DNA of 64,000 nucleotides from Oscheius sp. JU75 (taxonomy: Eukaryota; Nematoda; Chromadorea; Rhabditida; Rhabditidae): positions 5,642,001 to 5,706,000 of the forward strand of contig JASJZC010000006.1 of the NCBI GenBank assembly GCA_037178855.1, given 5' to 3'. Of the stretch, positions 10,128-34,159 are shown one piece after another. Position 1 is the stretch's first letter; each line of letters begins with the position of its first letter. The notes beneath the pieces were generated by a model, which saw only the letters and a program-made list of their open reading frames with translations, ran no database searches and was not told the DNA's origin. A program made the translations under genes and the position numbers.

Positions 10128-10377
10128 GATGACTCTGCTCGCTCTCAGACTACAAGTTGTGCCAGCTGGCGATACCATACGGCTGAGGCAAAATGAAATG
10201 GGAGCAAAGACAGACGATTGGCTGGCGGAAGGTAAAACTAGGCAACACGAGAACGAATTGGCTACATGTTTGCTCTTTGTCCATGATCATTTGCTACTCA
10301 CGCTATAACGTCGATTGTCAGTCTTATGAAAGTGTATGAGATGAAAGTTTATTAGAGTCCGTTGAATGCTTGCCGCG

Positions 10378-10533
10378 CTAATGATGAGAATGTTTTCCTC
10401 CCAAACTCTCCGGCAGAACAGACTTCATGACTTGATGTTCCAACTCCCACTTAGCGTAATTCTTGGCCTCATGCAGAAGGCCGGCGTTGACGAAGAAAGC
10501 GCAGACGACGAGGAGAAGGAAGAAGATTTTCAT
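10378..10533 (-). CDS. Secreted His-tailed peptide, one exon (51 aa)
   Basis: A 51-aa precursor with signal peptide MKIFFLLLVVCAFFVNAG and mature part LLHEAKNYAKWELEHQ, ending LGGKHSHH and TAG. TATAAG on the minus strand lies at 10633-10638. It is head-to-head with the two-exon peptide gene at 10916, repeating the arrangement at 7917/8305. The start is the ATG at 10533, because longer in-frame upstream codons lie in the promoter and would bury the signal peptide. Confidence 0.85.
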   Translation of the reverse strand: MKIFFLLLVVCAFFVNAGLLHEAKNYAKWELEHQVMKSVLPESLGGKHSHH

Positions 10534-10915
10534 TATCTGAAGTCTCTTTCTGTAGGTATTAAATAATAGAGAGTGAGAAAAGGAGGAAACTAGAGAGAAA
10601 AGTAACCGGCAAAGGCTGTTCTCCAACCTGACCTTATATTCCGTAAACTCTACCCCACGTGACCTTGGCTTACCGTAAACAAGTTGAAGTCATGCCAGCA
10701 AAACAATAGGTCTTTTTGGGGCATTTTTGACCCTCTAGACCAGTTTACCGATTATTTTCTATCAACATGTTTAGACACTGTGTTGTGTTTATGGTTGGGA
10801 GTCAAGGTCGTCTGTCTCCTATATGTTCTCACAAGGGGTCTCGTTTGGGGATCGTCTTGTTCTCTGTTCTCTCTCATTTCATTAAAGACTTCAAATTTAA
10901 ACGGTTTCCAGAAAT

Positions 10916-11190
10916 ATGAAACTCCTACTCCTCGCCCTTCTTGTCTTCTGTGTCCTGTACGTTAACGCAGGTACTGTGTATGATTTTGGTTAGGGTAATG
11001 GTGTGCGTTTGTTTTCTAAATAGAATGGTAGGCCTCATCACTAATATGTACATTTTTGTAAATTTCACTTTTTTGAGGAATTCTCCACGAAGTTGCCGGA
11101 ACCGGTTTCAGAGAAGTTGCTCATCAAGGGATGAAGAAGATGTTGGGACTAGGCCACCATCATCAAGATCACGCCGAGATGCCTCATTAA
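10916..11190 (+). CDS. Secreted His-tailed peptide, two exons (55 aa)
   Basis: Exon 1 (10916-10970) encodes a signal peptide ending in YVNAG. Exon 2 (11078-11190) encodes ILHEVAGTGFREVAHQGMKK, then MLGLGHHHQDHAEMPH and TAA. The 107-nt intron sits after the first base of the Gly codon, as in the genes at 7652 and 1092. AATAAA lies about 20 bp after the stop. The mature core is identical for 20 residues to the gene at 7652, so the pair arose by recent duplication or is under constraint. Likely exported; function unknown. Confidence 0.85.
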
Positions 11191-11566
11191 GGCAGAGAAC
11201 GAGCACTGACAATAAAATGCTACACTCATCACTGTTTGGTTTTATATTTTTTTAAACGTTTAGTCGTTATTCCTTCAAGCCTTTCACTCGCGCAAAACAG
11301 GTGCCTCTAAAATGTTAAACTTCATTTTTTTTTAAAATTTTATTTGCTTAATTTGCATTTGTGTGCACGCTTGTTCCGCCCTCAATAGAAAAGGTCAACG
11401 GCCAATATGTGCGACTGTTAACCAGCAATGATCATAGTTCATCCAATTGAAAGGGCGGGTAAACTTTCTCCCGTGTAGTATTTGTCAGCATTCTTGTCAC
11501 GTATTTCTAGCCTCCTCTTATTGAATTTTTTCCTAGTTGTTCGCCTCTCTGGTGCAGTTCGGCAAG
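11191..11566. other. Intergenic
   Basis: No coding frame seen. It contains the 3' region of the peptide gene and the upstream region of the GST at 11567. CCTAG at 11532-11536 could be a trans-splice acceptor. Confidence 0.4.
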
Positions 11567-12345
<779 letters not shown>

Positions 12346-12571
12346 TTAAATTAATGTTCATACTTTGTTTCAACCTGGAATGCGGGCGTTGGATTCCTGA
12401 GTTTCGTCTGACTATACGCGCCCGTATTATCTTATCTCAAGTAAGGTGCTTCGCATGCGCAAGAGCAACAGGATGCTGCGGTCTGTTGAGTCTATCCTTC
12501 GTTATTTGAAAAAGCACGTGTTTTATTTAAACTATTGCAGTTTAATTTAAAAAACTGTAATTACGGAAAAT

Positions 12572-14456
12572 TTATAATGCTATCCACTTCAATAGAAACA
12601 TAATTGCAGCCGAAATCATTCCAGCAACAGGCAGGGTAACCACCCACGAAGTGGCAATTCCACCAAATAGTTTCCATTTGACACCCTCACCAGACTTGAC
12701 CGTACCCACTGCTACGACAGATCCGACCTGAAAACTTGTTTAGACTATGAGTTTTTGTTTTTATTACTAGACAATGAGTTGTGCTTATGGGCAATCCGAT
12801 CTTGCTGGCCAGAAGAGCTGTCATTGCCGCACCAAACTCGATTGTGAACCCGCTGAAAACATTCTGGGAAAAACTAGGTGGTCTTTATCAAACCTGGCAG
12901 GGTTGACATGACTCATATTGGTTCCGACTGTCCTAATCACTCGATGACCAAGAACCCACAGCCCCGTACAGATGGCTAAAACGCCATACAACAGAATGTA
13001 GATTGGTACTTCATCATTCTGCTCGGTGGATTTGTCTTTGTAGGTTGAAACCAAAGCAGCAAGTGGGGCAACAGCATTACCAAAAGAGCAAAATTATTTC
13101 ATAGTAAGTTTTGTTACCTGACATCATTAGCACCATGTGCAAATCCAGCGAAGCAAGCTGTAAAAACTTGAATGGTGGAAAACAGGTGGATGGTTTTGTC
13201 GTCATCATCTCTGTGCTTTGCCGGAAAAAACCATTTCATAAATGTTTTTGGATCTAAAATCGTTGTCGCATTACTTATTCTTCTGTACCGTGGACGTCCT
13301 TGAAAAGTAACTGTTTTTCAACCTCTGTGGTTTTGGGAGTTTTGTCATCCTTTGCATCTGATTCACTTGTATCTTCCCTATTTGACTCTGAGAACAAATG
13401 GCTTAAAGCCTCTAGTTTCTCACGTTCAATCTTCCTTTTAATACTCGGATTAACGAAAAATTTCACGATGAGTCCAGCAAGGAAGCCGACCGCAAGAGAT
13501 ATCAGAAGGGCTCCCCACCACGGAATTTTGTTGAAATGTAGCACTGAGTTTTGTTTTAGTTTGGTTCAAAGTATAACAAACATTTTGAGCCATCCCATGT
13601 CACCATCATAACATTGAAGGCAATGCATACAAAATAGAAAATTGGCAAAGCACGTAAACCGCATGACAGGGGCCGGTTCTAAAGTTAACTTTTGTTTATC
13701 ATGTATCCCGGCTTTTACACGTCGAAGAACGGCAAAGTCTACAATCATGTACAAGATGACTGAAATGGCTCCGGAAAGAAGAGGCGATATGAACCATGAA
13801 GCAACTGAATAGCAACTGAATAACGTGAACTTGATTTGGTTACCAATTTCGACTATCTTTCTCCACCGAATACCATGGAATCCTCGGAGGACAAGAGAAA
13901 AGCCGAGGGTCGATCCTACCAGAGAATGTGTGGTTGATACTGGCATGTGGAGCACGGTTGCAATGAGCAGCCAGGCTGCACATCCCCCAAGAACCGCAAC
14001 CTGTCCTAGAAGGAATTCTTTAGGAGAATTCTCAAACATGTTCGTGTCAACGACTCCTTTTCGCATCGTATCGGTTACTGACCAACCTAGAGAAACATGT
14101 TTTCACATGTAGAGAATACAATGTTTACCGACTAACACCACCCCTAAGGTTTCAAAAATAGACGCGAGAATGTAGGCCTTTGTAATTGAAAGAGCCCCAC
14201 TGCCTGAAAGACTGGTAAATAATTGTAAAAAAAGGCTTTACCAACTGAGGTTCCAAAAGCATTAGCAACATCATTTGCACCCATTCCGGCACCTAACAGA
14301 AAAGCAAGGACAACGCCCAAAATGAGTGCCCATAGTACAGAATGCTGAAAAGACGAATTAATTTAAAGGTACAGAACCTACCTGATTAAGAGTAGCACTC
14401 GAAACTGTAGAAGTCACTGCTTCTGCCGCTGTAGTAAAAGCGACAGTAGAAGACAT
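12572..14456 (-). CDS. PiT-family sodium-phosphate symporter (SLC20-like, 498 aa)
   Basis: Eleven exons: 14382-14456, 14242-14344, 14129-14203, 13844-14086, 13719-13804, 13582-13678, 13289-13543, 13118-13253, 12894-13079, 12768-12852, 12572-12727. They join in frame to 498 aa. Two inverted PiT signatures are clear: [16 protein letters not shown] with [12 protein letters not shown] in the first half, and [15 protein letters not shown] with [13 protein letters not shown] in the second. A hydrophilic central loop is rich in Asp, Glu and Lys. The protein would import phosphate with sodium across the plasma membrane. The junction 13118/13079 needs a GG in place of AG at the acceptor. The last residue codons give KWIAL and TAA. 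Confidence 0.93.
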
Positions 14457-14855
14457 CTTTAAAAACAGAATACTAAGTGTAGCCTCACAGACAAAAGGTG
14501 TAAAAACAAGTAAAAGACAGGTTTTCATGCATATATTTACTGAAAAGGACAGTCGAGAACTGAGTCAACCCTCCCCACATACACTCTTTTCTCTCGGTTT
14601 AATATGTTGAACACAGACCGAAAAACAGATGATGCCATGTTTTCTTCGAAAGAACACTCCTAGAGAACAAGAAACGATCTTTCTTTACTAAAGTGCAGTG
14701 GTGTCCGTATGTCATGGTGTCCGCACAATTGCCTGTCAACGCTAATACCCAAAAAAAACTGACAGATCCTTTCATGTCAAGCGACAAGGGGAAGAGTCAA
14801 CTGTGGGGGCAACTTCTGTTAGTAGAGAAGCGGCAAAGCCCTCTGTAATCAACTT

Positions 14856-15010
14856 TAAGCCAAAACTAAACTAGCTGCGAAGCTACCGTCGGCAGTTGGT
14901 CTTTAAACAGAATCATTGGACAAGACAAAGGTGATTGTTGCTAACTTTACCTATTCTATTAAGCTAACCATCTGCCGCCGGCAGCTTCGCAGCCATTTAG
15001 CCTTGGCTTA
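14856..15010. mobile_element. MITE-like element with long terminal inverted repeats
   Basis: A 155-bp stretch flanked by imperfect inverted repeats of about 39 nt (14856-14895 and 14972-15010). Both ends read TAAGCC inward and share GGCTGCGAAGCT or AGCTGCGAAGCT. The inside has no ORF. A TA or TTA target duplication is possible but overlaps the palindromic ends. Confidence 0.6.
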
Positions 15011-15662
15011 GAATTGATCACAGGCGGCTGCGCCGATACAATCTAGCTCCAAATATAATATTAGCGAAGTCTAATCATCTGGATCCTTCTCGATGTTTTG
15101 AATCAGGACGCAGCACCCATACTATCTCGACGTCGGCAGCACACCTTTTTTTCTCTGAAGTGCGTTAAGCGATGTTGCGATCTGATGATACTATCCTTGA
15201 TTGTTGCCTTAGTTGATCCGGCATTGTTATCTGAGCGTAATTTCCTATTTTCTCTCGGCTTCTTATTGACACCAGCCTTTGAAGCCATTGAGGAGTTGGC
15301 CTCGATATTTCTATCCTGCACCACACCAACTGAGGTCATTTATAACCTGTATCTTCAACAAAAAGGATGTTTTCAGGCAAGTAACCTAGAAGCACGATGT
15401 CGATCATTTTCACACGACCATATGATATATTGCGGCGCGGGAACACAATACATAAACAACCGCACAGTTACCAACAGCGTCCGCCATCCTGTTTCAGTTT
15501 TCACTGTTCTAAAGATGCAAGCTTGTGTCATCCTTGTAGCCTTATCAGTGCACAAAAACGCGTGGCAGTCAGCAATCTAAACAAGCTGTGCCGCTCTAGT
15601 TTGCATTTCCTTCTTCGTCAATGCTTACCCAATCCGATCAAGGTTATTCTTACTCAATTCAG
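15011..15662. other. Intergenic
   Basis: One open frame of 160 codons (15098-15580) is present, but it has no domain, no splice signals and a mixed composition. I see it as a chance ORF upstream of the second GST. Confidence 0.4.
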
Positions 15663-16565
15663 ATGGTTCACTACAAGTTGAAGTACTTCCCAGTCAGGGG
15701 ACGCGGAGAGCATATCCGTCAGTTGTTCAAGATTTCGGGAGTCAAGTTTGAGGACGAGGCTGTTAGCCTGGAAGCGTGGCCTCAAATCAAGAGCTGTGAG
15801 TTTTCTTTATTAACGTATCTGAGAAGTAGGAACACCAAAGTCATCTTCTAAACAGCTGGTAAACTCTTAATATCACTAATTCCAGTTAAACCTGATATCT
15901 GCCTATTTCGATCTAGTAAGTGTTTTCAGCCACCCCTCTCGGTCAACTCCCAGTCCTTGAAGTGGACGGACAGCAGATTGCCCAAAGCTTGGCTATTCTT
16001 CGCTTTTTGGGACACCAGTTCAGTGAGTTTTTGCCATGCACTGCAGCACGCATTATCTTTTTTGTACTGTCCTAATGTAGCTCCTGTTTTTCGTATCGGC
16101 ATCTTTAAGTTTGTTCTTCAGACAGAGCCGGTCGCAATGCTGTAGAATGTGCCAAGTTGGACATGATTGCCGACTACGTCCAGGACATGACCAACAATCA
16201 GGGATTCAACGACTGGTCCAAGGTTCTGTTCGGCTGGATCGATACTGACAAGGTACACACAGATCTTTTGCCCTCTTTGCTGACACTTCTTATCTTAGGA
16301 CGCCTACTTCAAGGATAAGGTCATGCCAATCGTCGAACAGTTTGCCCCGACCGTAGAACATCATCTTCTCGGAAACCATCTTTTCGCTGGGGATGACGAA
16401 ACCTGGGTCGATATCTTCGTGGCCGAGGTCTTCAGTCGCGTCCAGGACTTTGGAAACCCGAACGCCTTGTCGGCTTACCCTCGCATCGAGGGACTGATCA
16501 GACGTGTTCACAGCAACCCGGCCATCCATCATCATCTTCACCACCGCGGCAATCAGATCTGCTAA
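15663..16565 (+). CDS. Sigma-class glutathione S-transferase, His-rich C-terminus (207 aa)
   Basis: Four exons, 15663-15795, 15930-16022, 16122-16252 and 16299-16565, give 207 aa. The first three exons have the same lengths and phases as in the GST at 11567. The fourth intron of that gene is absent here, so the last two exons are fused. [20 protein letters not shown] holds the catalytic Tyr; [12 protein letters not shown] and [11 protein letters not shown] are kept. The end is unusual, [12 protein letters not shown], while the other copy ends DRPNTDF. Cytosolic conjugation of glutathione is expected. ATG follows TCAATTCAG, a likely trans-splice acceptor. Confidence 0.93.
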
Positions 16566-16597
16566 TTTATTTCAAGAGAAGTATAAACAATTATAGT

Positions 16598-18041
16598 CTA
16601 CAAAGAAAGTTGTCCCTTGACCACTGTCACCGTATTCCCTTCAATTTGAACTCTTCCTTCGGATGGAAAACTAATTATGAAGTCGGCTCCTCTGCCAGAA
16701 TAGGCTTGGTGTCCTTTTAGCTGTTTCTTGTTTAAGACAGCTCTCCAAAATGGGCCAAGGCCACATTGAGCAGAACCAGTTGCAGGGTCCTGAAGAAAGG
16801 GTTTGTATCACATTCTCGTTTTCTCCTATCTCGTTTTACTCAACCTACTTCGTTCACACCCGACCACGGAGCAAAAAAGCGGCACACGTAGTCGTAAAGA
16901 GTTCCGTCGTCTTGCACGAATCCTTGTTCCGGACTCTTCGGTGAGAAAGTAACAATGATTCCATGAAGCCAAACGTCAGTAGGAACTATCTCTAGCATTT
17001 TGTTGTAGTCACAACTCAACTGAGCAAATTGGTCTCTGAAAATGCAGAATCTAGTTCTACTTGTCCAAAAGTCTGTGTGTGTGTGTGTGTGTCTAAAGCC
17101 CGAATTGCCTTTTTGCCAGTTACTTTGTAATTACCGTTTTGATGAAAAGTCAAGTCAGTTAATGATTTCTATTCTCTTTTTATTTTAAATTGTTCTCGCG
17201 TCCGTGTCTGCGTGTATGTGTGTTTAAAGCCATTATTGCAATTAGTGTGCACTACTTTGTGCGCACTAATTGTTGGCAAATCAAGCCAAAACGAATCATT
17301 TTGGGATATAGCTTCGTTGGCAGAACGTTTCTTCTGTCACGATACCTCGAGCCCCAAGAGGTGATAGCTTTACTGGCTCCTGAAAAGTGAAGGGCTCACC
17401 TGGTAGGCTTTCCATCAAGAACCACAACCAGCTTCTTTCCTACTGGAGTATGGACAATCCCTTGCAGCTTCAGCTCACCAAAATGAATGCAGTTCAGTAG
17501 ATCCGGGAGAAAGTTTGGAGCCTGTACCTCTAAGAATCTATCGGAAAAAGCATTCTGGCCGTCAAAGTTGAGTGAAACGATGTCGTATTGAGGAAAATTC
17601 ATAGCCAGATGACCGTTTTCACCTCGGATAACACTCAAATTTCCGCGAAGAACTGTTTCAAAGATCAGTTCAGAGTTTTGACTTCCTGAAAGCAAATTTT
17701 GTGACATTTATTGCATACAAAACCGATTTCGTTGAAAATCACGTGAGCGGTTGCCAGAGTGGCATGTCCGCAGAGATCTATTTCCACAGTCGGGGTGAAC
17801 CATCTCAAGTCAAAATGACTTGCCGTTTTGTAGTCTCCATTCCTTGGCTCAGGGAAAGCTGTCTCGGATAAATTGAACTCAGCCGCGAGTCTTTGTTTTA
17901 CTTCATCGGAGATTGTCTGGCAAACAATTTATGTAAATATTGAACTCATACCTTCCCAGCGATAATCACAGCCGCTTGATTACCTCCAAAATGTGACTTT
18001 GTGAAGGCGTCAACAAGGTAGAAGCCGTGGCTTTCAGACAT
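16598..18041 (-). CDS. PhzF/PBLD-family epimerase-like enzyme (315 aa)
   Basis: Five exons, 17952-18041, 17724-17916, 17400-17685, 16849-17035 and 16598-16789, join in frame to 315 aa. The N-terminus [18 protein letters not shown] is the PhzF start motif. [13 protein letters not shown] and [16 protein letters not shown] are the two family signatures around the active site (the conserved Glu lies in [13 protein letters not shown] context). Family members include PhzF isomerase and animal PBLD; the substrate of the animal enzymes is unclear, so the reaction here is not assigned. The gene ends 33 bp from the GST stop on the other strand, so the 3' UTRs must overlap or be very short. Introns 1-2 are 35-38 nt; the third, 364 nt, holds two repeat copies. 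Confidence 0.9.
17060..17370 (+). repeat. Dispersed hairpin repeat, two copies, with a (GT)n run
   Basis: Two adjacent copies (about 17060-17160 and 17205-17370) of a repeat also found at 26445-26640, 26770-26905 and 43815-44005. Common parts are a GTCTGTGTGT lead, AATTGC, a hairpin around ACTTTGTG, and CAAGTCAAGTCAG. They sit inside an intron of the PhzF-family gene. Confidence 0.5.
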
Positions 18042-18169
18042 GATCAGCGAGGACACTAACTGTGAGAGTTTGATAAGATTAGGGAATTTCTATGGCCTGG
18101 AAAGATAAGTTGAAACCTCCGAAAAACTCAAACATTACATATGTTTGCATTACAGATAGATGGGTTACA

Positions 18170-18900
18170 TTTTCTGATGCTTCTTCAAATGAAAGGTGTT
18201 TTAAGAATGCTTGCGGTTAGTTCTTTCTCGCCTGGCAGACGAGACAAGACTGGCCTATCTACTGGGTCGTCGATTCTCTCATACCAGCTTTTCTTTTGAC
18301 CATGTAGAACATCGGTGAACTGCTCTTTCATTAAATCTACGCAGGCAGAGTAGACATTGCACTTCCTCCTCTTCAGTATGTGTCAGCAATCAGGAATATT
18401 GAGGCGAGAAGTTCCGTTCCGGTAAGGCGCCGCCACTATCGGGAGCGGAAAGCAATTTCCATGGAGGAGGATGCTTCGAGTAGTTGACGATGGTTCCTAG
18501 CCTTACAGAGCTGTTCGGCCTGTTTATCGATGATCGTCTTCAGACAGACGACCTGCTCTTCCAGTTGTTCCACACGCCAGTGGTTCGAGCTGAAAATGAC
18601 CATCTCCTAGACAGTAGCACGAGCTAATCCTTTGGCATCGAACTCAGCAACTGGTAGACGTGCTCCTTTTCCTTCTCACTCGAACAGAACAGCTCCTCCT
18701 TCGGAGAATTCAAAGTCTTATGGTAGCTGTCACTCGGACTGAACAAGGTAGCCATCTGACGACCAGTTGCTCGAGACGTCCTCCTCTAAACGTCTTCTTC
18801 TTCTACTGCCTCCTCGGGCCGAATTGGAACATCTTCGAGACAGTCAGTGATGCTCACACAACTTCGAGTGAGTTATTGATGCTTTAGTGGAGAAGTCAGT
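18170..18900 (-). pseudogene. Decayed coding region with coiled-coil segment
   Basis: Three coding-like stretches on the minus strand follow each other: an acidic part ending in SSMPKD and TAG; a coiled coil (HWRVEQLEEQVVCLKTIIDK) ending FRSR and TAG at about 18440; and a tail containing SWYERIDDPVDRPVLSRLPG ending at about 18180. Codon use is good in each, but the stretches are broken by in-frame TAG codons and a frame change, and no proper introns remove them. A gene with unusual splicing is the alternative. I do not recognise the family. Confidence 0.4.
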
Positions 18901-21825
18901 TGAAACTAGAAGATAGGGAGAAGGTGTAGCTCAAGTTAGGAATCGATGGTCGATGGAAGACGAAACATGACGGCTAATGTTGCGGAATGCCGTGTCTTAT
19001 AGAGATCACGTCTCGCACACTGAGCATACAGTTGGAAAATTTCCTTGAATTTGATGCCGCGGATCCTTACATGATCTCTTAAAGATTCCACTTGTTCCTT
19101 TCATCAGCACATTTTCCACACAAGTGAGATGCCATCCGGATCGTAAGCTGTCTGTCAGAGCACAACAGAGAAGATCGTATTTTAGATAATCACCTAACTG
19201 ATTATAAGTATTCGATCCTTTTTGTAAGAGTTGCTACGGATCGCTGTCACTGTGACCTCCTAAAAGAATAAAACTTTCACTCTTCGTGTTTGTTGCAAGG
19301 TTGAAAAGGCAACAAAGAACAATCATTTTAAGGATCCCAGTGCCTCAGTTCCAGGTTTTATTCAATTACTAATAACTGCCTCAAATTAGGGCACTGATTG
19401 TCCTGGCCCCTAACTCAGGTCATTCCATCTGTTCATCCCTTCCCTCACAATGTTGCCCTCTCGGAAAAACCGGCGTTATTCTGCAGCTGCCCGGCGTTTT
19501 TCGGAACAGGTTAGAGAGTCTTCAATTCCTTTGTGACCTCCAATGAGTGATGTTACAATGTGTGTCGTCAAGAGCAGTTGGGGTGAGACAAAAGATGATG
19601 AACGGGGCAGTGTTCCTTTCCTCTTTATTCCAAAAAGGACCTCTTGAAAAGACACGCATGACAGGCAGTAAGAGTCGGAACAAGTCAAGGGGAAGTCCGA
19701 CCGGATGTCAAATCTCCCTCTTCCACATTCGGGTCGGTATTTGAGTTTCAACCCTTTCACTTTTTCTATCGTCATGAATGACATACCGGATCGAGAGGTC
19801 AGTTTTTTGTTGTCTGAACTTATGAGCAACTACCACTTGTCATTTAGAAAGTTAGATAGTCAGTTAAGTAGTCAGCAAAATAAGGTTTTGTCGTAGAAAG
19901 CGTAGGAATGTTATCTTTGAAAATTAGCGGTTTTGAACACACGGCTGTTTGTGTCCGAGCCATCGATCCCGATTGTGATGAGGCCTGTCATCTTGCGTGA
20001 TCGCGGCTACTAGCTGCGTGAAAGTGCAGTTGAAAGCCAGCTGTCTCCAGTCGACGGCTCTGCTTTCACTCTGCCGGCGTGTCATGTCCGTCGACGGCTG
20101 GATGGCCTAGCTACTAGCCTTCCAGGTAACTTTAGTCGTTCAGTCTGGGTCGGTTCCCACTGTTTGAGGTGTATACAACCACAGAACTTCTTAGGATTTT
20201 TGCAGGATCCTGTTTCCAACCATCCGTACAGACTGTTTTTGCACCGTACTCGCAGTTTTCTGTAATCGGGTACCGATCTTTTTCATTCATACGAAAGAAG
20301 CAGCCTGTGGCCTTCGGTTCTAGTCGAGCTACCACAAACAGAGCGAGATCCCCACGCTTCTTTCAGCTCACAACTGACTTGTCAACTAAATCCTTAATAA
20401 CGCTTGACTTGCCATCCTTGTCAATGCCAATATGTCGAAGTCAAGAAATCTGCACGCTATGTCCCAATGACTTAATTGTTCTTTTCCCTCTTACTCGTAT
20501 TTGTATTCTGGTGTCACTTCCCCAGTTCCGTCTGAACAAAGACGTATCCGTCTTCACCCCCTCAACACTTCCATCATCTTTTCTGTTCAGTGGGAGAGTA
20601 TGATGAATAGTCAAGAAGATGCTAAAAACAAGTGTGAAACGCTCCCTCAGATAGGAGCTGACCTCTTTGTCCACAGGACAAACATTGGGACGACCCCCCT
20701 CATTACCTGATGGTGCAACCCTACTCCTCCTCCTCCTGAAGCGTAAATAAGCCGAAAGAGTTTTCAATTAATGTCAAGCGTCCGAGAGCCCAAGAGAACG
20801 TGAGGGTGAAATCTGCCAATTAATCTGAGTTGCATGTCGAGAAGCCATTGTAGAAGGCTCAGGCAGCAATTGTGGTGGGGGTCGTTCTTCCCGTGGGAGC
20901 GATCTGTTCGACGTCCGCCGCACGTGCCGAAAACATCTCTCCTGGGAGCTGGAACACCTTTTTGGAGTTATTTGTGGAATTCTAGCAAACAAGAGAAATG
21001 GAAAAGTGTAAGATTTCAGACTCTGGTTTGGAACTCGAAAAGAGCCTAATGATTTCTATCACTTCTACAGAAACATTTTCAGAGCTTTTTTGTGTAGTGG
21101 CTAGCTTGTGTTGAAATCATAGGCATTAAACCGCTGTCTCATTAGTTTTGTTTTACAGCTTGATCAAAGGAAGTTTACTGCCCAGTAGTACACAATCATT
21201 TTACGTCCATAAGAACATTTTCCTTCTTTTGTGTTCGACGGTAATCCGGCCGCAACAATGGAGCATAGCCTGGGTAATTTATGGGTCTTTTTTCTGGGTT
21301 GCAGGCTCGAGGAAGAAGAACGCCCATTAGCGACACATTTCTTTGGTCAAACGAATATGAAGTAGCCATCTTTTGATCCAACGCATAAAACTAACATGTG
21401 ACAATATTTGAAAGACCTATTTAACACGCTAAATCTTAGACCGCTCCGCGCGGAAACTGGCCACTGCAAAATCATTTGAGCTCAACAAGGAAATATAAAT
21501 GTTTCAACGCAGATTAATTGTTCCTTTAGCAAAAAGAAAACATGTACATTGTTGGTAAACAAACTGAAAACGACCTAATTTGAATATTATACGAAGATAA
21601 GAAGCTGCTTGGTCCCCAGGGAGAACTGGAAGCGTTCCAATGTCTGTACTGTCCTTCGACCAAATTCTAATGCAAGCAACAGGGGAAACGAGCAAACTTT
21701 GAGAGAAGGAAACAGTTCAAAAGCTTCAAAAAGCAGACGAATTACAGAACGTTTAGATGACAGCCAGGGGCGTGGTGACTCGTCTAGTCTGCGCAGCCAC
21801 TCCCTCCCTGGCGGCTCCGACTGCG
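18901..21825. other. Intergenic with repeats, no assigned gene
   Basis: Some short ORFs look mildly coding: MLPSRKNRRYSAAARRFSEQ followed by a GTTAGA donor at 19451, and frames at 20169-20603 and 20441-20992. None joins into a gene. A repeat at 20290-20430 recurs at 23560-23690. Confidence 0.4.
20290..20430 (+). repeat. Dispersed repeat R2, copy 1
   Basis: Shares with 23560-23690 the blocks TTCTAGTCGAGC, GAGCGAGATCC, CTCACAACTG and TTGTCAACT in the same order and spacing. No ORF or terminal repeat is obvious. Confidence 0.45.
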
Positions 21826-33974
<12,149 letters not shown>

Positions 33975-34159
33975 AAACTACAAATCTGTTGTTAGAGAAG
34001 AAGATTATCCGCGACATTCCACGAATCCTCCATATCGTCTTGTGATATAGGATTTTTCAATGAATCTTGTCAGTTTTATGATTTTTTCATTGTCTCTTAG
34101 AGAACTGTCCCGTATGTTAATGGCTGTCGTTAGAGAGTCATAGGATTTCGCTGTACTTA

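Noticed and set aside
15098-15580. 160-aa ORF between MITE and GST
   Set aside because: No domain, no splice signals and uneven composition; likely chance.
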